Source: Silurus meridionalis
Lineage: Eukaryota; Chordata; Actinopteri; Siluriformes; Siluridae
Direction: 5' to 3'
DNA length: 64,000 nt
NCBI RefSeq assembly: GCF_014805685.1
Contig: NC_060896.1
Coordinates: 8,228,889 to 8,292,888 of the forward strand
Shown: piece after piece, positions 36,610-47,012 of the stretch
Numbering within the stretch: position 1 is the stretch's first letter
How the letters are laid out: each line of letters begins with the position of its first letter
Notes under the pieces: generated by a model
Seen by the model: only the letters and a program-made list of their open reading frames with translations
Database searches by the model: none
What the model was told of the DNA's origin: nothing
Position numbers and translations under genes: made by a program

Positions 36610-37159
36610 ATAAATATTAGGGCTGTCAGTTGATTAAAATATTGAATCGTGATTAATCGCATGATTGCCATGAGTTCATTAATAGCAACTTAATCGTACA
36701 TTTTCATCTGTTCTAAATGTGCCTTAAATTAATATTTTTCAAAAATACTCTAATCAACATGGGCATGAACAAATATTTTTGCTGTATGCAATGTTTATTA
36801 TTAGTGAAACCATATTCAACATAGGGCATGAAGACAAAATCTTCTTGTAAATGTTTTATATTATGGTGTTTTAAATGATGTTAATCATCAGAACACCAAA
36901 CAGAACTTTTGCTATGTTTCCACACAGACCGTTTTAATTGCCGGACCATTGCGGATTTTGGTGCTTTATTTGAGACTTGGTGCAGATTATTTTTTATATC
37001 TGAGTAAAGACAGGACATCATGAAAAAATGTGTGTTGCATTGAAGGTTTTATATTTATTTACTTATATTTTTAATAAAAATGATCAAACAGAAATGCAAG
37101 CTGCATTAATCGCGCATTAATAAAAGCAGTGCCGTTAACATGACAGCCCTGATACATAT
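36610..37159. mobile_element. hAT-like MITE with 8-bp target duplication
   Basis: The element at 36618-37151 starts TAGGGCTGTCAGTTGATTAA and ends GTTAACATGACAGCCCTG, so the termini are inverse. The flanks ATAAATAT and ATACATAT match at 7 of 8 positions, as expected for hAT transposition. Internal ATTAATCGC and GATTAATCGC words near both ends (for example GCATTAATCGCGCATTAATA) match a widespread fish hAT MITE. No transposase is present. A diverged fragment lies at about 41.14-41.21 kb. Confidence 0.85.
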
Positions 37160-37267
37160 ATAACTAATGATAATAAATATACAAATTATTTAAAAGAATT
37201 CTAAAAAATAAAAAATGCTAGAATACATTGGAAAAATGCACACACTATGCAGTGCATCAAGTATTTA

Positions 37268-38296
37268 CAGTGCTTTATTTCATGTTACAGACGTATTCCA
37301 AAATGAAATTCATTAATTATTTTCCTCAACATAATGACAATGTGAAAGAGGTTTGTTTGAAATCTTTGCAAATGTATTAATTGTTAAATTTATCATTAAT
37401 AAAAAAAAAAAAAAAATCCCATGTTCATAAGTATTCACAGCCTTTGTCATGACACTCAAAAGTGAGTTTAGGGGCATGTGCCTGTTTCCATTGTTTCTTT
37501 GAGATGTTTCCACAACTTGATTGGAGTCCACCTGTGGTAAATTCAATTAATTGTACATGATTTAAAAAGGCACACACCTGTTTATATAAGGTTCCACAGT
37601 TAACAGTGCATGTCAGAGCATAAACCAATCCTTGGAGTCCGAGAATTTATCTGTAGACTTCTGAGACAGTATTGTATCGAGACACAGATCTGGGGATGGT
37701 TCAAAAAACAAAAAAAGTCTGCAGCATTGAAGGTCCCAATGAGCTCAGTGGCCTCCCTTGTCCGTAAATGGAAATTTGGAACCACTAGGACTCGATCGGG
37801 GAAGAAGGGCTTTAGTCAGGGAGGTGGCCAAAAATCTGATGGTCCAGCGTTTCTCTGTGTAGAGAAGAACAACCATCTATGCAGAACTTCACCAATCAGG
37901 TCTGTATGGTGTGGCCAGACAGAAGCCACTCCTCAGTAAAAGGTACATCAAAACCTGCCTGAAGTTTGTCAAAAAGGAAACAAAATTATCTGGTCTGATG
38001 AAACAACGATTTAACTCTTTGGCCTGAATACCAAGCTTCATGTCTGGAGGAACCCAGGCACCGCTCATCAATACCAATACCATCCCTACAGTAAAGCATG
38101 GTGGTGGCAACATCATGCTGTGGGGTTGTTCTTCAGATGCAGGAACTGGGAGAGTAGTCAGGATTGAGGAAAAGATGAATGCAGCAATGTACAGAAACAT
38201 CCTAGATTAAAACCTGCTCCAGAGCTCTCTGGACCTCAGACTGGGGTGACGTTCATCTTCCAACAGGACAACAACCCTAAGCACACAGCCAAGATA
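37268..38296 (+). mobile_element. Tc1-like transposon relic, left and central part
   Basis: The left end is CAGTGCTTTATTTCATGTTA after a TA. A leader with ATTAATTGTACATGATTT and GGCACACACCTGTTTATATA follows, then a plus-strand transposase in many broken frames. Recognisable words include codons for VRKWKF-TTRTRSGKKG (N-terminal region), [12 protein letters not shown] and FQQDNNPKHTAKI (second catalytic Asp region; the DND is DNN). At 38296 the sequence is interrupted by the LINE-tail repeat. The open frame 37610-37939 is a fragment of this relic, not a host gene. Confidence 0.85.
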
Positions 38297-38697
38297 AGTC
38301 AAGTCAAGTGAAGTCAAGTTTATTTCTATAGCACTTTTCACAACAGACATTGTCTCAAAGCCGCTTTACAGAATTTTAAGAGTTAAGGTGAACGATGTTT
38401 ATTTATCCCTGATGAGCAGCCATGGCAACCGTGGCAAGGAAAAACTCCCTTAGATGTTATGAGGAAAAAACCTTAAGGGGAACCAGACTTAAAAGGGGAA
38501 CCCATCCTCATTTGGGTGACATCAAAAGTGTGATTATTAATCTTTAAACAATACAGAACACTGGAGAGTGAGAACTAACATGAGCACTGGAATGTAAAAT
38601 TATAAGTAATGTTCTTTCGTCAGTCTTATACAGTCAATGTGGTTTAAAACTAGGAGCTACTGAACAACTCATAAAATAGCTCAACATTTGCGATCAA
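38297..38697 (-). mobile_element. Dispersed LINE-tail repeat inserted in the Tc1 relic
   Basis: Starts with an (AAGTC)n tail and continues TTTATTTCTATAGCACTTTT, the GGAACCAGACTTAAAAGGGG block and CATTTGGGTGACATCA. It ends in TTTGCGATCA, which matches the start of the corresponding part of the 58.4 kb copy. It sits between the DDE-motif part and the C-terminal part of the transposon. The sequence of the transposon in between (roughly the PPQSPDLNPIE region) is gone, so insertion was accompanied by deletion. Confidence 0.85.
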
Positions 38698-38709
38698 ATG
38701 CAGCATAAC

Positions 38710-38836
38710 TCCAGATAACAAAGGAGAGGCTGTAATTAGTGGCAAAGGTGCTTCAACAAAGTATTTAGCAAAGGCTGTGAATACTTATGTACATATGATT
38801 CTTTTATTTTTAATACATTTGCAAAGATTTCAAACG
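38710..38836 (+). mobile_element. Tc1-like transposon relic, right remainder
   Basis: Continues the 37.3 kb element: AGGCTGTAATTAGTGGCAAA, then GGTGCTTCAACAAAGTATTT (the C-terminal AVI-KGASTKY codons), followed by the 3' flank TTTTAATACATTTGCAAAGA. The right terminal repeat is missing because an RTE fragment abuts at about 38837. Confidence 0.8.
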
Positions 38837-39350
38837 AAGTAATAGCAGGAGTGATTTGTGATAAAAGAGTACCTGTGAGAGCGAATGGGAAAGTTTATAG
38901 GACAGTGGTTTGACCTGCGATGTTGTATGGTTTAGAGATAGTGGCACTGAGTAAAAGACAGGAGGTGGAGCTGGAGGTGGCAGAGCTGAAGATGTTGAGG
39001 TTTCCGTTAGGAGTGACGAGGATGGACAGTATTAGAAACGAGTTTATTAGAGAGACAGCGCATGTAGGACGTTTTGGAGACAAGGTCATGGAGGCGAGAT
39101 TGAGATGGTTTGGACATGTGCAGAGGAGGGACATGGGGTATATCAGTAGAAGAATGCTGAGGATGGAACCATCAGGAGGGAAAAAAGAGGAAGGCCAAAG
39201 AGGAGGTTTATGGATGTGGTGAGGGAAGACATGCAGGTGGTTGGGGTGAAAGAGGCAGATGTAGAGGACAGGGTGGTATGGAGACGGATGATCCGATGTG
39301 GCGACCCCTAATGGGAGAAGCCAAAAGAAGAAGAAAAAGAAGAACAAGAA
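38837..39350 (+). mobile_element. RTE-type LINE, 5'-truncated 3' end of ORF2
   Basis: The plus strand encodes the C-terminal region of an RTE-clade retrotransposon ORF2: VTRMDSIRNEFIRETAHVG, then EARLRWFGHVQRRD, then (after a frameshift near 39178) GRPKRRFMDVVREDMQVV and W-RMIRCGDP followed by a stop. The 3' end is a short AAGAAGAAG-rich tail. Upstream ORF2 (endonuclease and reverse transcriptase core) is absent, as is usual for LINE insertions. A shorter copy lies at 40.21 kb. Confidence 0.85.
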
Positions 39351-40210
39351 GTCTCAAAATACACAGCCACCATGGCCAGGATAAAGCGCTTATTGATGAT
39401 GATGATGTTATGAAATTATAATATGCATTACATTTATAATATGCTTTACTTTTTGCTGTAGGTTTCAGCTACAATGCAATAAACTAGACTCAGTTTCTCC
39501 AGTGTACTGAGTTCAATCCATAGCTTCCTGTGTTGAGTTTTAAATGTTTCATTCCAGTTTTCTCTCATCTCATAAAAGCATGCAGGTAATTATACTAAAC
39601 GGCACTTAGGTGTGCATAAGCATGTGTTTATGTCCTGTGATGAACCGGCTTCCCATCTGGAGTGATTTCTCCCTACTTGCAGCCTGTGTTTCTAAAATTG
39701 GCTCTGGATCAACTGCAACTCTGATAAAGCAGGTTACTGAAAATAATGAATGATTGCATTACAGAGGGGAAAAGAAAACAGTGGGATACCTATAAAAGTA
39801 TTCATAGGAAAGTGGTACATTCCTATCTTCATCAAAAATATAATTTGATTAATATTAATATTATAAATTAGTTCACATCAAAGAAACGTCCATAAAAATC
39901 TCAATCAGTTTTGTTGCTAAGAACAATCTCAGATATTGACAGATCAGCTGTATTGTGGTGTCACGACAATTATTATGAAGACAGTATCATGTAGTAAAAA
40001 AGTAAAAATAAGGACGACAACTTTTGAAAACATTTCATTCATGTTGTTCATATTGTTTTACAATAATGTGGCAATAAAATGAACTACTAAGAATAATGCA
40101 GACATCCAGCTTGTTCGGTTTCTAAAAAACAAAACAAGGCTGCCCTCTAGTGGTAAACTCTGGTATTCGATATTGTGGCGTTAAAGTTGCCTTTATGTAA
40201 AAAGAGAACA
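39351..40210. other. Mostly unassigned; two faint dispersed-repeat fragments
   Basis: The blocks at 39378-39410 (GGCCAGGATAAAGCGCTTAT) and 39630-39760 (TGTGATGAACCGGCTTCCCA ... GATAAAGCAGG ... ATGAATGATT) recall a common fish repeat ending in GATAAGCGGT-GAAGATGAATGA. Divergence is high and the assignment is tentative. The rest has no feature. Confidence 0.4.
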
Positions 40211-40345
40211 AAAGTTTATGGATGTGGTGAGAGAAGACATGCAGGTGGCTGGTTTGAAAGAGGCAGATGTAGAGGACAGGGGGGGTATGCAGATGGATGA
40301 TCCACTGTGGTGACCCCTAATGGGAGAAGCCGAAAGAAAGTTTAT
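40211..40345 (+). mobile_element. RTE-type LINE 3' tail, very short copy
   Basis: About 125 bp matching the last part of the 38.8-39.35 kb RTE copy: TTTATGGATGTGGTGAGAGA, AGGCAGATGTAGAGGACAGG and ACCCCTAATGGGAGAAGCCG. AAAGTTTAT occurs at 40211-40219 and 40337-40345 and may be a target duplication, although part of it can be element sequence. Confidence 0.85.
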
Positions 40346-40442
40346 CAGATCCTGTGTTTAAATATACTATATACTTGCAAAGAGACATATTCTTTTACTG
40401 AGAACTTCGACTGATCAGCATCAAATCAATTAAAAATGCAAT

Positions 40443-40446
<4 letters not shown>

Positions 40447-40520
<74 letters not shown>
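40447..40520. repeat. (TG)37 microsatellite
   Basis: A pure TG tract of about 74 bp. The Thr-His frame on the minus strand is an artefact. Confidence 0.98.
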
Positions 40521-40521
<1 letters not shown>

Positions 40522-40744
40522 ATTGTTCGGTCAGGTTAAAATTGCTAAATTTTTTCTGACTTGTACAACTACAGTACATGCATTTAAGCATCATTTTGTG
40601 TAGCTGATACTGATTTAGCTGAGTTGGCACACTTGGAATCTTTTGTCATCATCTTGTCATATTTAGCTGCATAAAAATTTAGCTTTTATTGAATTTTTGG
40701 GCATCACTGAATGTTAATAGGTTATGGGATTCTAACATTATGAA

Positions 40745-40945
40745 TGGTGAGTGAGTGAATACACTGATTATCTCTTCATCATGGCACCTGTTAGTGGGTC
40801 TGATATATTTGGCAGCATGTGAACATTTTGTTCTCAAAGTTGACGTGTTAGTGAGTTTGACAAGGGCCAAATTGTGACGTCTAGATGACTGGGTCAGAGC
40901 ATCTCCAAAACTGCAGCTCTTGTGGGATGTTCCCAGTCTGCAGTA
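40745..40945 (+). mobile_element. Tc1-like element fragment (2.4 kb family)
   Basis: Matches the left half of the 2424-2938 relic: TGATTATCTCTTCATCATGG, ACAAGGGCCAAATTGTGACG and TGGGTCAGAGCATCTCCAAA, encoding DKGQIV and [13 protein letters not shown]. It is truncated on the right at a hAT-like MITE fragment. Confidence 0.8.
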
Positions 40946-40947
40946 GT

Positions 40948-41060
40948 CAGAGGTGGCAAAAGTACACACATCCTTCACTTAAGTAGAAATACTGCTACTC
41001 ATGTTTTAAAAGACTCTGGTAAAAGTAAAAAGTACTGACTATACTTTTTTAGTCAAGTTG
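40948..41060. mobile_element. hAT-like MITE fragment (17.0 kb family)
   Basis: CAGAGGTGGCAAAAGTACAC plus the TTTTAAAAGACTCTGGTAAA block match the MITE at 17032. Only the left part is preserved. Confidence 0.65.
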
Positions 41061-41135
41061 AAGTTAAGAAGTTTGGGCTCTGATGTGTACTTAAAAATCC
41101 GTATGAAAGTTAGAAGAGGTACAGATTCTCCGGTA

Positions 41136-41213
41136 TCACCTCATTAACCGTCCGTGTGGAAACGTAGCAAAGGTCTCGTATTTTTTATAATTGATTGACA
41201 ACCCTGATATTAA
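41136..41213. mobile_element. hAT-like MITE fragment (36.6 kb family), inverted
   Basis: CCGTCCGTGTGGAAACGTAG followed by TTGATTGACAACCCTGATA corresponds to the inverted left end of the 36.6 kb MITE (TAGGGCTGTCAGTTGATT ... CTATGTTTCCACACAGACCG) with an internal deletion. Confidence 0.5.
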
Positions 41214-41468
41214 TATAATGTGAGGTCCTCTTACCAGCCTTTGTATCAAAGGATATCAACAAATTATCACCTTAATGTGATACTTCTTGGTCAGCATTCC
41301 ATAAATATATGTTTCTTCTTATTTGATATTTAAATCCAAATATACAATATCAAATTTATTTATTCAAAAACATTTTAAGAAATGCTATAAAAAAGCTTAG
41401 CTTCTTATTTAGTTATACATTGATACATCATCAAATACAATTATACAGAAATTAATGTAAATAGAATA

Positions 41469-41472
<4 letters not shown>

Positions 41473-41535
<63 letters not shown>
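41473..41535. repeat. (AT)n microsatellite
   Basis: An uninterrupted AT tract of about 63 bp. Confidence 0.97.
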
Positions 41536-41539
<4 letters not shown>

Positions 41540-41810
41540 CAGAGTAAAAAATACAGGCCTTTGGAATTAAAGGAGTCAAAAATCAATACAGAGGTAAAAG
41601 AGGAACGATTTATAGTATACTTATTTAGTATAAGTAATTATTTGTTTAATACATAAATAAGTGTTAGTTTTCCTTCTGAACACAAGGTGTCGCTGTTGTA
41701 CATTTCATTTATTTATTTTTTTATTTTTTTATCAAACTTAGCAGTGCATCAAAAAATAAAAAAAAAAAAGATCACTAATTCCCTGACAAATGCATCAGCA
41801 ATCTCGTGTT

Positions 41811-41818
<8 letters not shown>

Positions 41819-41880
<62 letters not shown>
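41819..41880. repeat. (AT)n microsatellite
   Basis: An uninterrupted AT tract of about 62 bp, only about 280 bp from the previous one. Tyr-Ile frames through it are artefacts. Confidence 0.97.
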
Positions 41881-41885
<5 letters not shown>

Positions 41886-42830
41886 ATCAGTATTATAAAA
41901 GTACACATGCATTTGACTGACAAGCATGTTCAGCTTCTTTTAAGTAAAAAAAAAAAAAAAAACAATAGTGACACTACAAGCCTACACAGCACACTGAGAG
42001 AACTGTAACCCAAAATAAAGCATTAAAAATAGAAACAAGTTGCATAAGAAAACAGTGTACCATCTTTTGGCTTGTTAGCTGCATATTGCTGAAAATCCTC
42101 TATAACAGAGTGGCTTTAATGAAATTCTGCAAAGCTGTGCAGTAATCAAAATTCAGACTGAAATAGTTTAAGAGCTCAGTGAGCCAGAATAAAAGGTTGA
42201 GGATTGAATGTCTGAATTTGTCAGTTGTGGAATAACAAATGAGATACAAGAGCGGAAGTATTTGTAAGTAAAGCAAGTTATTTTATCTGCTCAATTCTGT
42301 TCTGTGGTTAATGCTGAGTTTACATAAGAATACATTTCGGCTATTGTAATGAACAGAATAAATCGGCTAAAAGAGTAGTTTTTTATCTTTTATTGTATTG
42401 AAAATTTGTTTTAAATATTAAGTTTTCCTGCAGTTAAAGGAAGTTTTCTGTGGCCTCTGTTACTCAGACCCGTGTTATAGGACACAGTCCGGGTAAACAG
42501 AGGTTGTGCACGAAGCGATGGAGTGTGTAATGGAAACAGGTAGTGTGGCGTGGAAAGGGTTGAGGTATGGCCATTCATCTCAGCTTTCACCTTAAGTAGC
42601 CAATGTTCAACTGTTACTTGAATGGTTCTACAAGAAAAGATAAGACGATACATCTTTTTGTCGTTTGTCTGTCAGGGTTAATTAATCAACTGTCCATGAA
42701 CATCGGATCGGCAGGTTGAAAAGATCAGGCTACTGGAGGCTGTCAGTGATCCCAGTGTTTCTGGGCTGGACTCCTGAACCTCACCAATCCTAACCAGGAT
42801 AAAGTTGTTAGTGAACATGAATTGCCTTAC
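41881..42830. other. Unassigned sequence
   Basis: No gene. The 80-codon minus frame 42411-42653 has no motif. CCAGGATAAAGTTGTTAGTG at about 42794 recalls the tail of a fish dispersed repeat. Confidence 0.45.
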
Positions 42831-42834
42831 AAAA

Positions 42835-43560
42835 AAACATGGATATTAAGTTATAGACCACATTTGGGTTAAAAGAATACATCGTGGAAAATGTTTTTGG
42901 ATACAAAGAAGGAAGTATGGGAGTGCACTGGGAATTGCACTGACACTGCATCATTCAGGAAAGATACAATTTAACTCCCAGGGGTGAAAAAAACTTTGGT
43001 CTGAAAGGTTGAACCCCATGACAACAACAAAGGACCTCGTGAAGGAATTACAGGGTTTAGGTATTAAAGTGCGTACATCCACATTTTAAAGAGTTTATAT
43101 AACTATGCCCTGGAAGATTTTTACACAAGGAAGACAAACCAGACTAAAGTTTATAGTGGAGCCACATGGTGAAGGAAATGCAAAAATTGGTCTGTTTGGC
43201 CAGAATTATCCGCATTATACATGAAGGGAGAGGCCTCGGGTTTTGTGTAAAGCATGGGGATGGCAGCATTATGTTGTTTTGTTAGAAAAGGGATTGGTGC
43301 ACTACAAAAAAATAGATCATGAGGAGGAAGGATTATCAAGAAATACTGAAGTTATGCCTCAAACCATCAGCCAGAATGTTTCTGCAGGACAGTGATGCAA
43401 AGCATACTCGAACAATTAGCAGCAAAATGGCTTAAAGAAAATAAAGAAAGTGAAAGCATTCAAATAAGAATATGAGAGGGGACCAAATTACTGATTGGGA
43501 CACACCAATTATGTTAAAAGGACAAAAATGTAGGCAATGTATTGTGAGAAGTTTATAGGT
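42835..43560 (+). mobile_element. Tc1-like transposon relic, full coding span, decayed
   Basis: A plus-strand frame with many stops and shifts. It reads KDLVKELQGLGIKVRTSTL (second helix-turn-helix), GFCVKHGDGSIMLFC (family form VKHGGGSIMLWGC), then MFLQDSDAKHTR, the second catalytic Asp region. The C-terminal part around 43440-43560 is hard to follow. The first catalytic motif (WSDE) is not recognisable around 43180. It is distinct from the other Tc1 families in this window. Ends are not defined. Confidence 0.7.
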
Positions 43561-43597
43561 GTGTTTGATTCAAGTTCAGCAAAATAAAAACGGACTC

Positions 43598-44056
43598 GTC
43601 GAGCATCAACAGCATTAACTTCTTCAGCAATGTGAGCTACAGGAGCTCGTCTCTTGGATCAGATCACACAGACCAGCCTTCGCTCCCCACGTGCATTAGT
43701 GTGCCTCGGCCACCCAGGATCCTGTCACTGGTTCACCACTGTTGCTTCCTTGGACCACTTTTAATAAATACTTACCACTGCAGTCCAGGAAAATCCCACA
43801 AGAGCTGCAGTTTTGGAGATGCTCTGACCCAGTCGTCTAGACGTCACAATTTGGCCCTTGTCAAACTCACTCAAATCCTCACGCTTGCCCATTTTTCCTG
43901 CTTCTAACACATCAACTTTAAGGACAAAATGTTCACTTGCTGCCTAATATAATACACCCATTACCAGGTGTCATGATGAAGAAACAATCAGTGTTATTCA
44001 CTTCACCTGTCATAATGTTATAATGTCATAATTGTTTGCCTGATCGGTGTATGTTA
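43598..44056 (-). mobile_element. Tc1-like element relic (2.4 kb family), inverted
   Basis: The right edge carries TTGCCTGATCGGTGTATG, the terminus of this family. Read on the minus strand, a MGK-like start near 43890 continues [20 protein letters not shown] and TAALVGFSW, then the RRQ-like and ARGE-RR regions, ending near LLKKLMLL at about 43600. The catalytic part is absent. The plus frame 43632-43907 is antisense to this relic. Confidence 0.8.
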
Positions 44057-44085
44057 AAATCTAGCCCGAAAAGAATCTGACATTG

Positions 44086-44168
44086 TAAATAAATAAATAA
44101 ATGAATGAATGAATAGGTGGATGGATGGATGGATGGATGGATGGATGGATGGATGGATGGATGGATAA

Positions 44169-44218
<50 letters not shown>

Positions 44219-44227
44219 TGATAGATT

Positions 44228-44316
<89 letters not shown>

Positions 44317-44317
44317 C
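44086..44317. repeat. Compound tetranucleotide microsatellite (AAAT/GAAT/GGAT/AGAT)
   Basis: Successive blocks of AAAT, GAAT, GGAT (about 44116-44164) and a long AGAT array (about 44168-44317, with two TTGAT-type interruptions near 44218-44231). It abuts the end of the Tc1 relic. The Tyr-Leu-Ser-Ile frame on the minus strand is a repeat artefact. Confidence 0.97.
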
Positions 44318-44550
44318 TTATCCTTTTCATTTGCAGGTGAAACTTTATAATGAAATGTTGCGCTTTTGAAGCTTTTTGGAATTTCAGAAAACGAATAGAA
44401 AACAGGAAGAAGTGGAAATGAGTAAACACAACTTTGAGTAGAATTAGTAGAGATATGGATATGGGATAATTGCAGCCATAAATTAATATACAGCTACCCC
44501 AAACCTTATCGCAATCAAGCAGCTAGCTAGAAATTTGGAGCACATCATAT

Positions 44551-44710
44551 GGCAAGTGCTAGCTCAATGGCTAAGGAACTAGAAATTAACAGAAGGTTGT
44601 TCATTTCTTGCCCCACCATTGCTGGGCTCTTGAGCAAAACCTTTAACTCCCAGAAGTTGTTCTGTATACGGGTGTCTTCCAAATGCTGTGAATGTAATAT
44701 TAATTATTTA
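44551..44710 (+). mobile_element. tRNA-derived SINE, degenerate
   Basis: GGCAAGTGCTAGCTCAATGG begins a tRNA-like head. The A box is TAGCTCAATGGCTA at 44560-44573, and a weak B box is GGTTGTTCATT near 44595. Downstream is the GGGCTCTTGAGCAAAACCTT-type body and a tail near TCCAAATGCTGTGAATGTAA, as in fish tRNA SINEs whose body reads TTGAGCAAGGCCCTTAAC. It is diverged and not itself a tRNA gene. Confidence 0.7.
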
Positions 44711-46689
44711 CTATCTTTCCTTTTTGAATTTTATTTAAATAGCTAATAGCTTGTTTAGAGTAATAAAGACAAAAGGTTATCAAAAGAGTTTAGTTAAAGC
44801 CTCTGATGTAATTTTGATTTATTTTCTAAGCATGCACAGTGTTAGAATACAGTAGTATGGACATTATTTTCAGAAGCTCATCCAGTAGTGTCCTTTGCAT
44901 TTGGGGCTTTCACAGTGTCTAAATTCATTCATTTTTTCAAGTGCATCAAATACTAAGCATATATTATCTTTTGCCACTGAATATCTGGCATTGTAAAAAA
45001 AAAAAAGTTAAATAAATGTGCTTCTAAGCAATCATTTTTAAATTTAAAAAATATACAACTGGTTTGCATATTTTTCAATGGTTTTTTTAAGACTGGACAT
45101 GTTTTTATGATTATAAACCATTAGTAAAACAAAGGTTCAAGTGACATTGAAATGCAATATATAGACCTGTTTTTTTATCTGGTGCTGCAGTGATTCCCAG
45201 AAGTGCTGCTAGCATCCAGATAGTCTGAAAGTATCCAATCACCCATTTATTCAACTTTTCCCCACATCTTCCCTGCAAAACTTTTCTCCAGCTTTGATGC
45301 AATGATAATTGAAATCTACTGCCTGCATAGACTGCACAAGGTTATAATCAGATTTGATCTACTTTGCCATTATTTGAACAAACTTCTTCTCTCTTCTCAG
45401 GTGAGATGTAGCTCATGAACATTCAATTCAGGCATTATCAATCGATTAGGAGTACATGTAGGGTTTTAGACCATCAGGACCAAGCCCTGCTGATCCAATT
45501 TAGATTAGTTTAGAAACGGGACATTGGGACAAGGACTGTGTGGGCTTATTTATCGCACGTGGAAAAAACTGTCACACTATGGTTGTTTCAAGCTAAGACA
45601 ATGTGCTATTAATAAAAGCTCATAGTCGGAACATGCATAACAGTTTATTATGCATTTCTTTTCCAGGCTAGATAGTTTTTCAGTGCAGCCTGAGTGCTGA
45701 GTAGGCATTTGTTTAACCTTTTTGGAAAGAGCCTCCAGTGTCAGCACTGTGTAACAGTCGAATGTAAAGCATTTTGCTGGGCTTTTCAGTTCTGCGTTAA
45801 CATGACAAGCTGCAATTTCAGTCATATTAATTTCAAGAGCAACAAAAAGCAATGCTGTTTAGGGAATAGTGTTTTTTAGCTGTTAAAGCATAAACAGGAA
45901 ATAACCGTTTTGCAAGACTTTTCTAACTGCAATAAAGACACTGTGTAGATTGATAAAACATATGACAAGAAGATGCATAGCTACAGGACAGTCAAGGGAG
46001 AAAACTGCTCGGGGCCACAAGTTTTGAGGAGACCCACTGAAGGTTCACACTAAGTCCATGAAAATGTCAAAACTCAAAAATACTGTTCTCCTTCAAATCC
46101 TCAGATGAGTCATGAGCAATGCTAAACCGGGATCTGCTCTAAATGAGGGATCCATCTCACTAGGATGTGGAACTTCTTGTGCTTTTCAAAATGAAGAGGA
46201 CCAACCTGTCTGGAAGCCAGAAATGGAAAAGAAAACAAAGTAGAAGTTACTAGTAAGCAGAACTGTGATAGTAAAAGGAGTAGAGAATCTAATAAAGGAT
46301 GACAATTGTAGCCATTAAGTAAAATATGGTTAGTCCAAATTATTCTGGTAATCAAGTTAGGAGCTGAAGTTTAGCGTTTGAATAGAATATTATGTAATAT
46401 TTGTATCATGCAATAAATGCAATATTATGCAATAAATGTATCATGTTATATTAATTATCTACTTGTTTTCTTTGTAGAATTTAGTCATTTTTGCTTTGAT
46501 AGTCTTAATAGCTTGGTCTTTTGAATTGAAGACAGAGTATAAAAAGGTTACCATAGATGTTTTTAATAAACCAAAATTGTTGGGAAGTTGCATGTGGATT
46601 AAAAGTAATAAAGCATATTCAGGCATTTTGTTGTTGTTAGAAATGATTTCCAGTGTCAGGATTATAATTGCATCACATTACTCTATACC
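44711..46689. other. Unassigned sequence
   Basis: Two kilobases without a supported gene. Overlapping opposite frames at 45577-45879 have no domain. No repeat recognised. Confidence 0.5.
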
Positions 46690-47012
46690 TGATTTTATAA
46701 TTAATACCTGACCATGAAATTCATATGTGCTTTCAAAAAACACATTTAGTTCCCCTTTGCTGTTAGAATTCCCTCCACTCTTATGGGAAGATGTTCCACT
46801 AGATTTTGGAGTCTGCTTGTGGAGATTTGTGCTCATTCTCTTTGTGCACAGAGTCATTTTCATGCTGGAATATGTTTGGATCTTTTAGTTCAAGTGAAGG
46901 GAAAGGTAATTCATCCAAAGATATCCTGTAAAATTGTGTGCCTCCAACTTTGAGGTTACAGTTTGAGGAAGAACCATATATGGCTGATGTCAGATGTCTC
47001 ATAGTGTATGTA
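46690..47012 (-). mobile_element. Tc1-like MITE relic (480-bp family)
   Basis: The plus strand reads CCTCCACTCTTATGGGAAGA, TGTTCCACTAGATTTTGGAG and GAGATTTGTGCTCATTCTC, then TTTGTGCACAGAGTCATTTT, ATATCCTGTAAAATTGTGTG and GAAGAACCATATATGGC. These are the minus-strand coding blocks of the same family as 35.98 kb, with the middle (WPA..LWDELE) deleted. The right edge is close to CATAGTGTA. Confidence 0.75.

Noticed and set aside
38895..39347. 150-codon minus-strand frame
   Set aside because: Antisense shadow of the RTE ORF2 3' end on the plus strand.
43632..43907. 91-codon plus-strand frame
   Set aside because: Antisense to a Tc1 relic whose coding direction is minus.
44551..44625. A functional tRNA gene
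   Set aside because: Only a degenerate A box and a poor B box remain, and the downstream body matches tRNA-derived fish SINEs.
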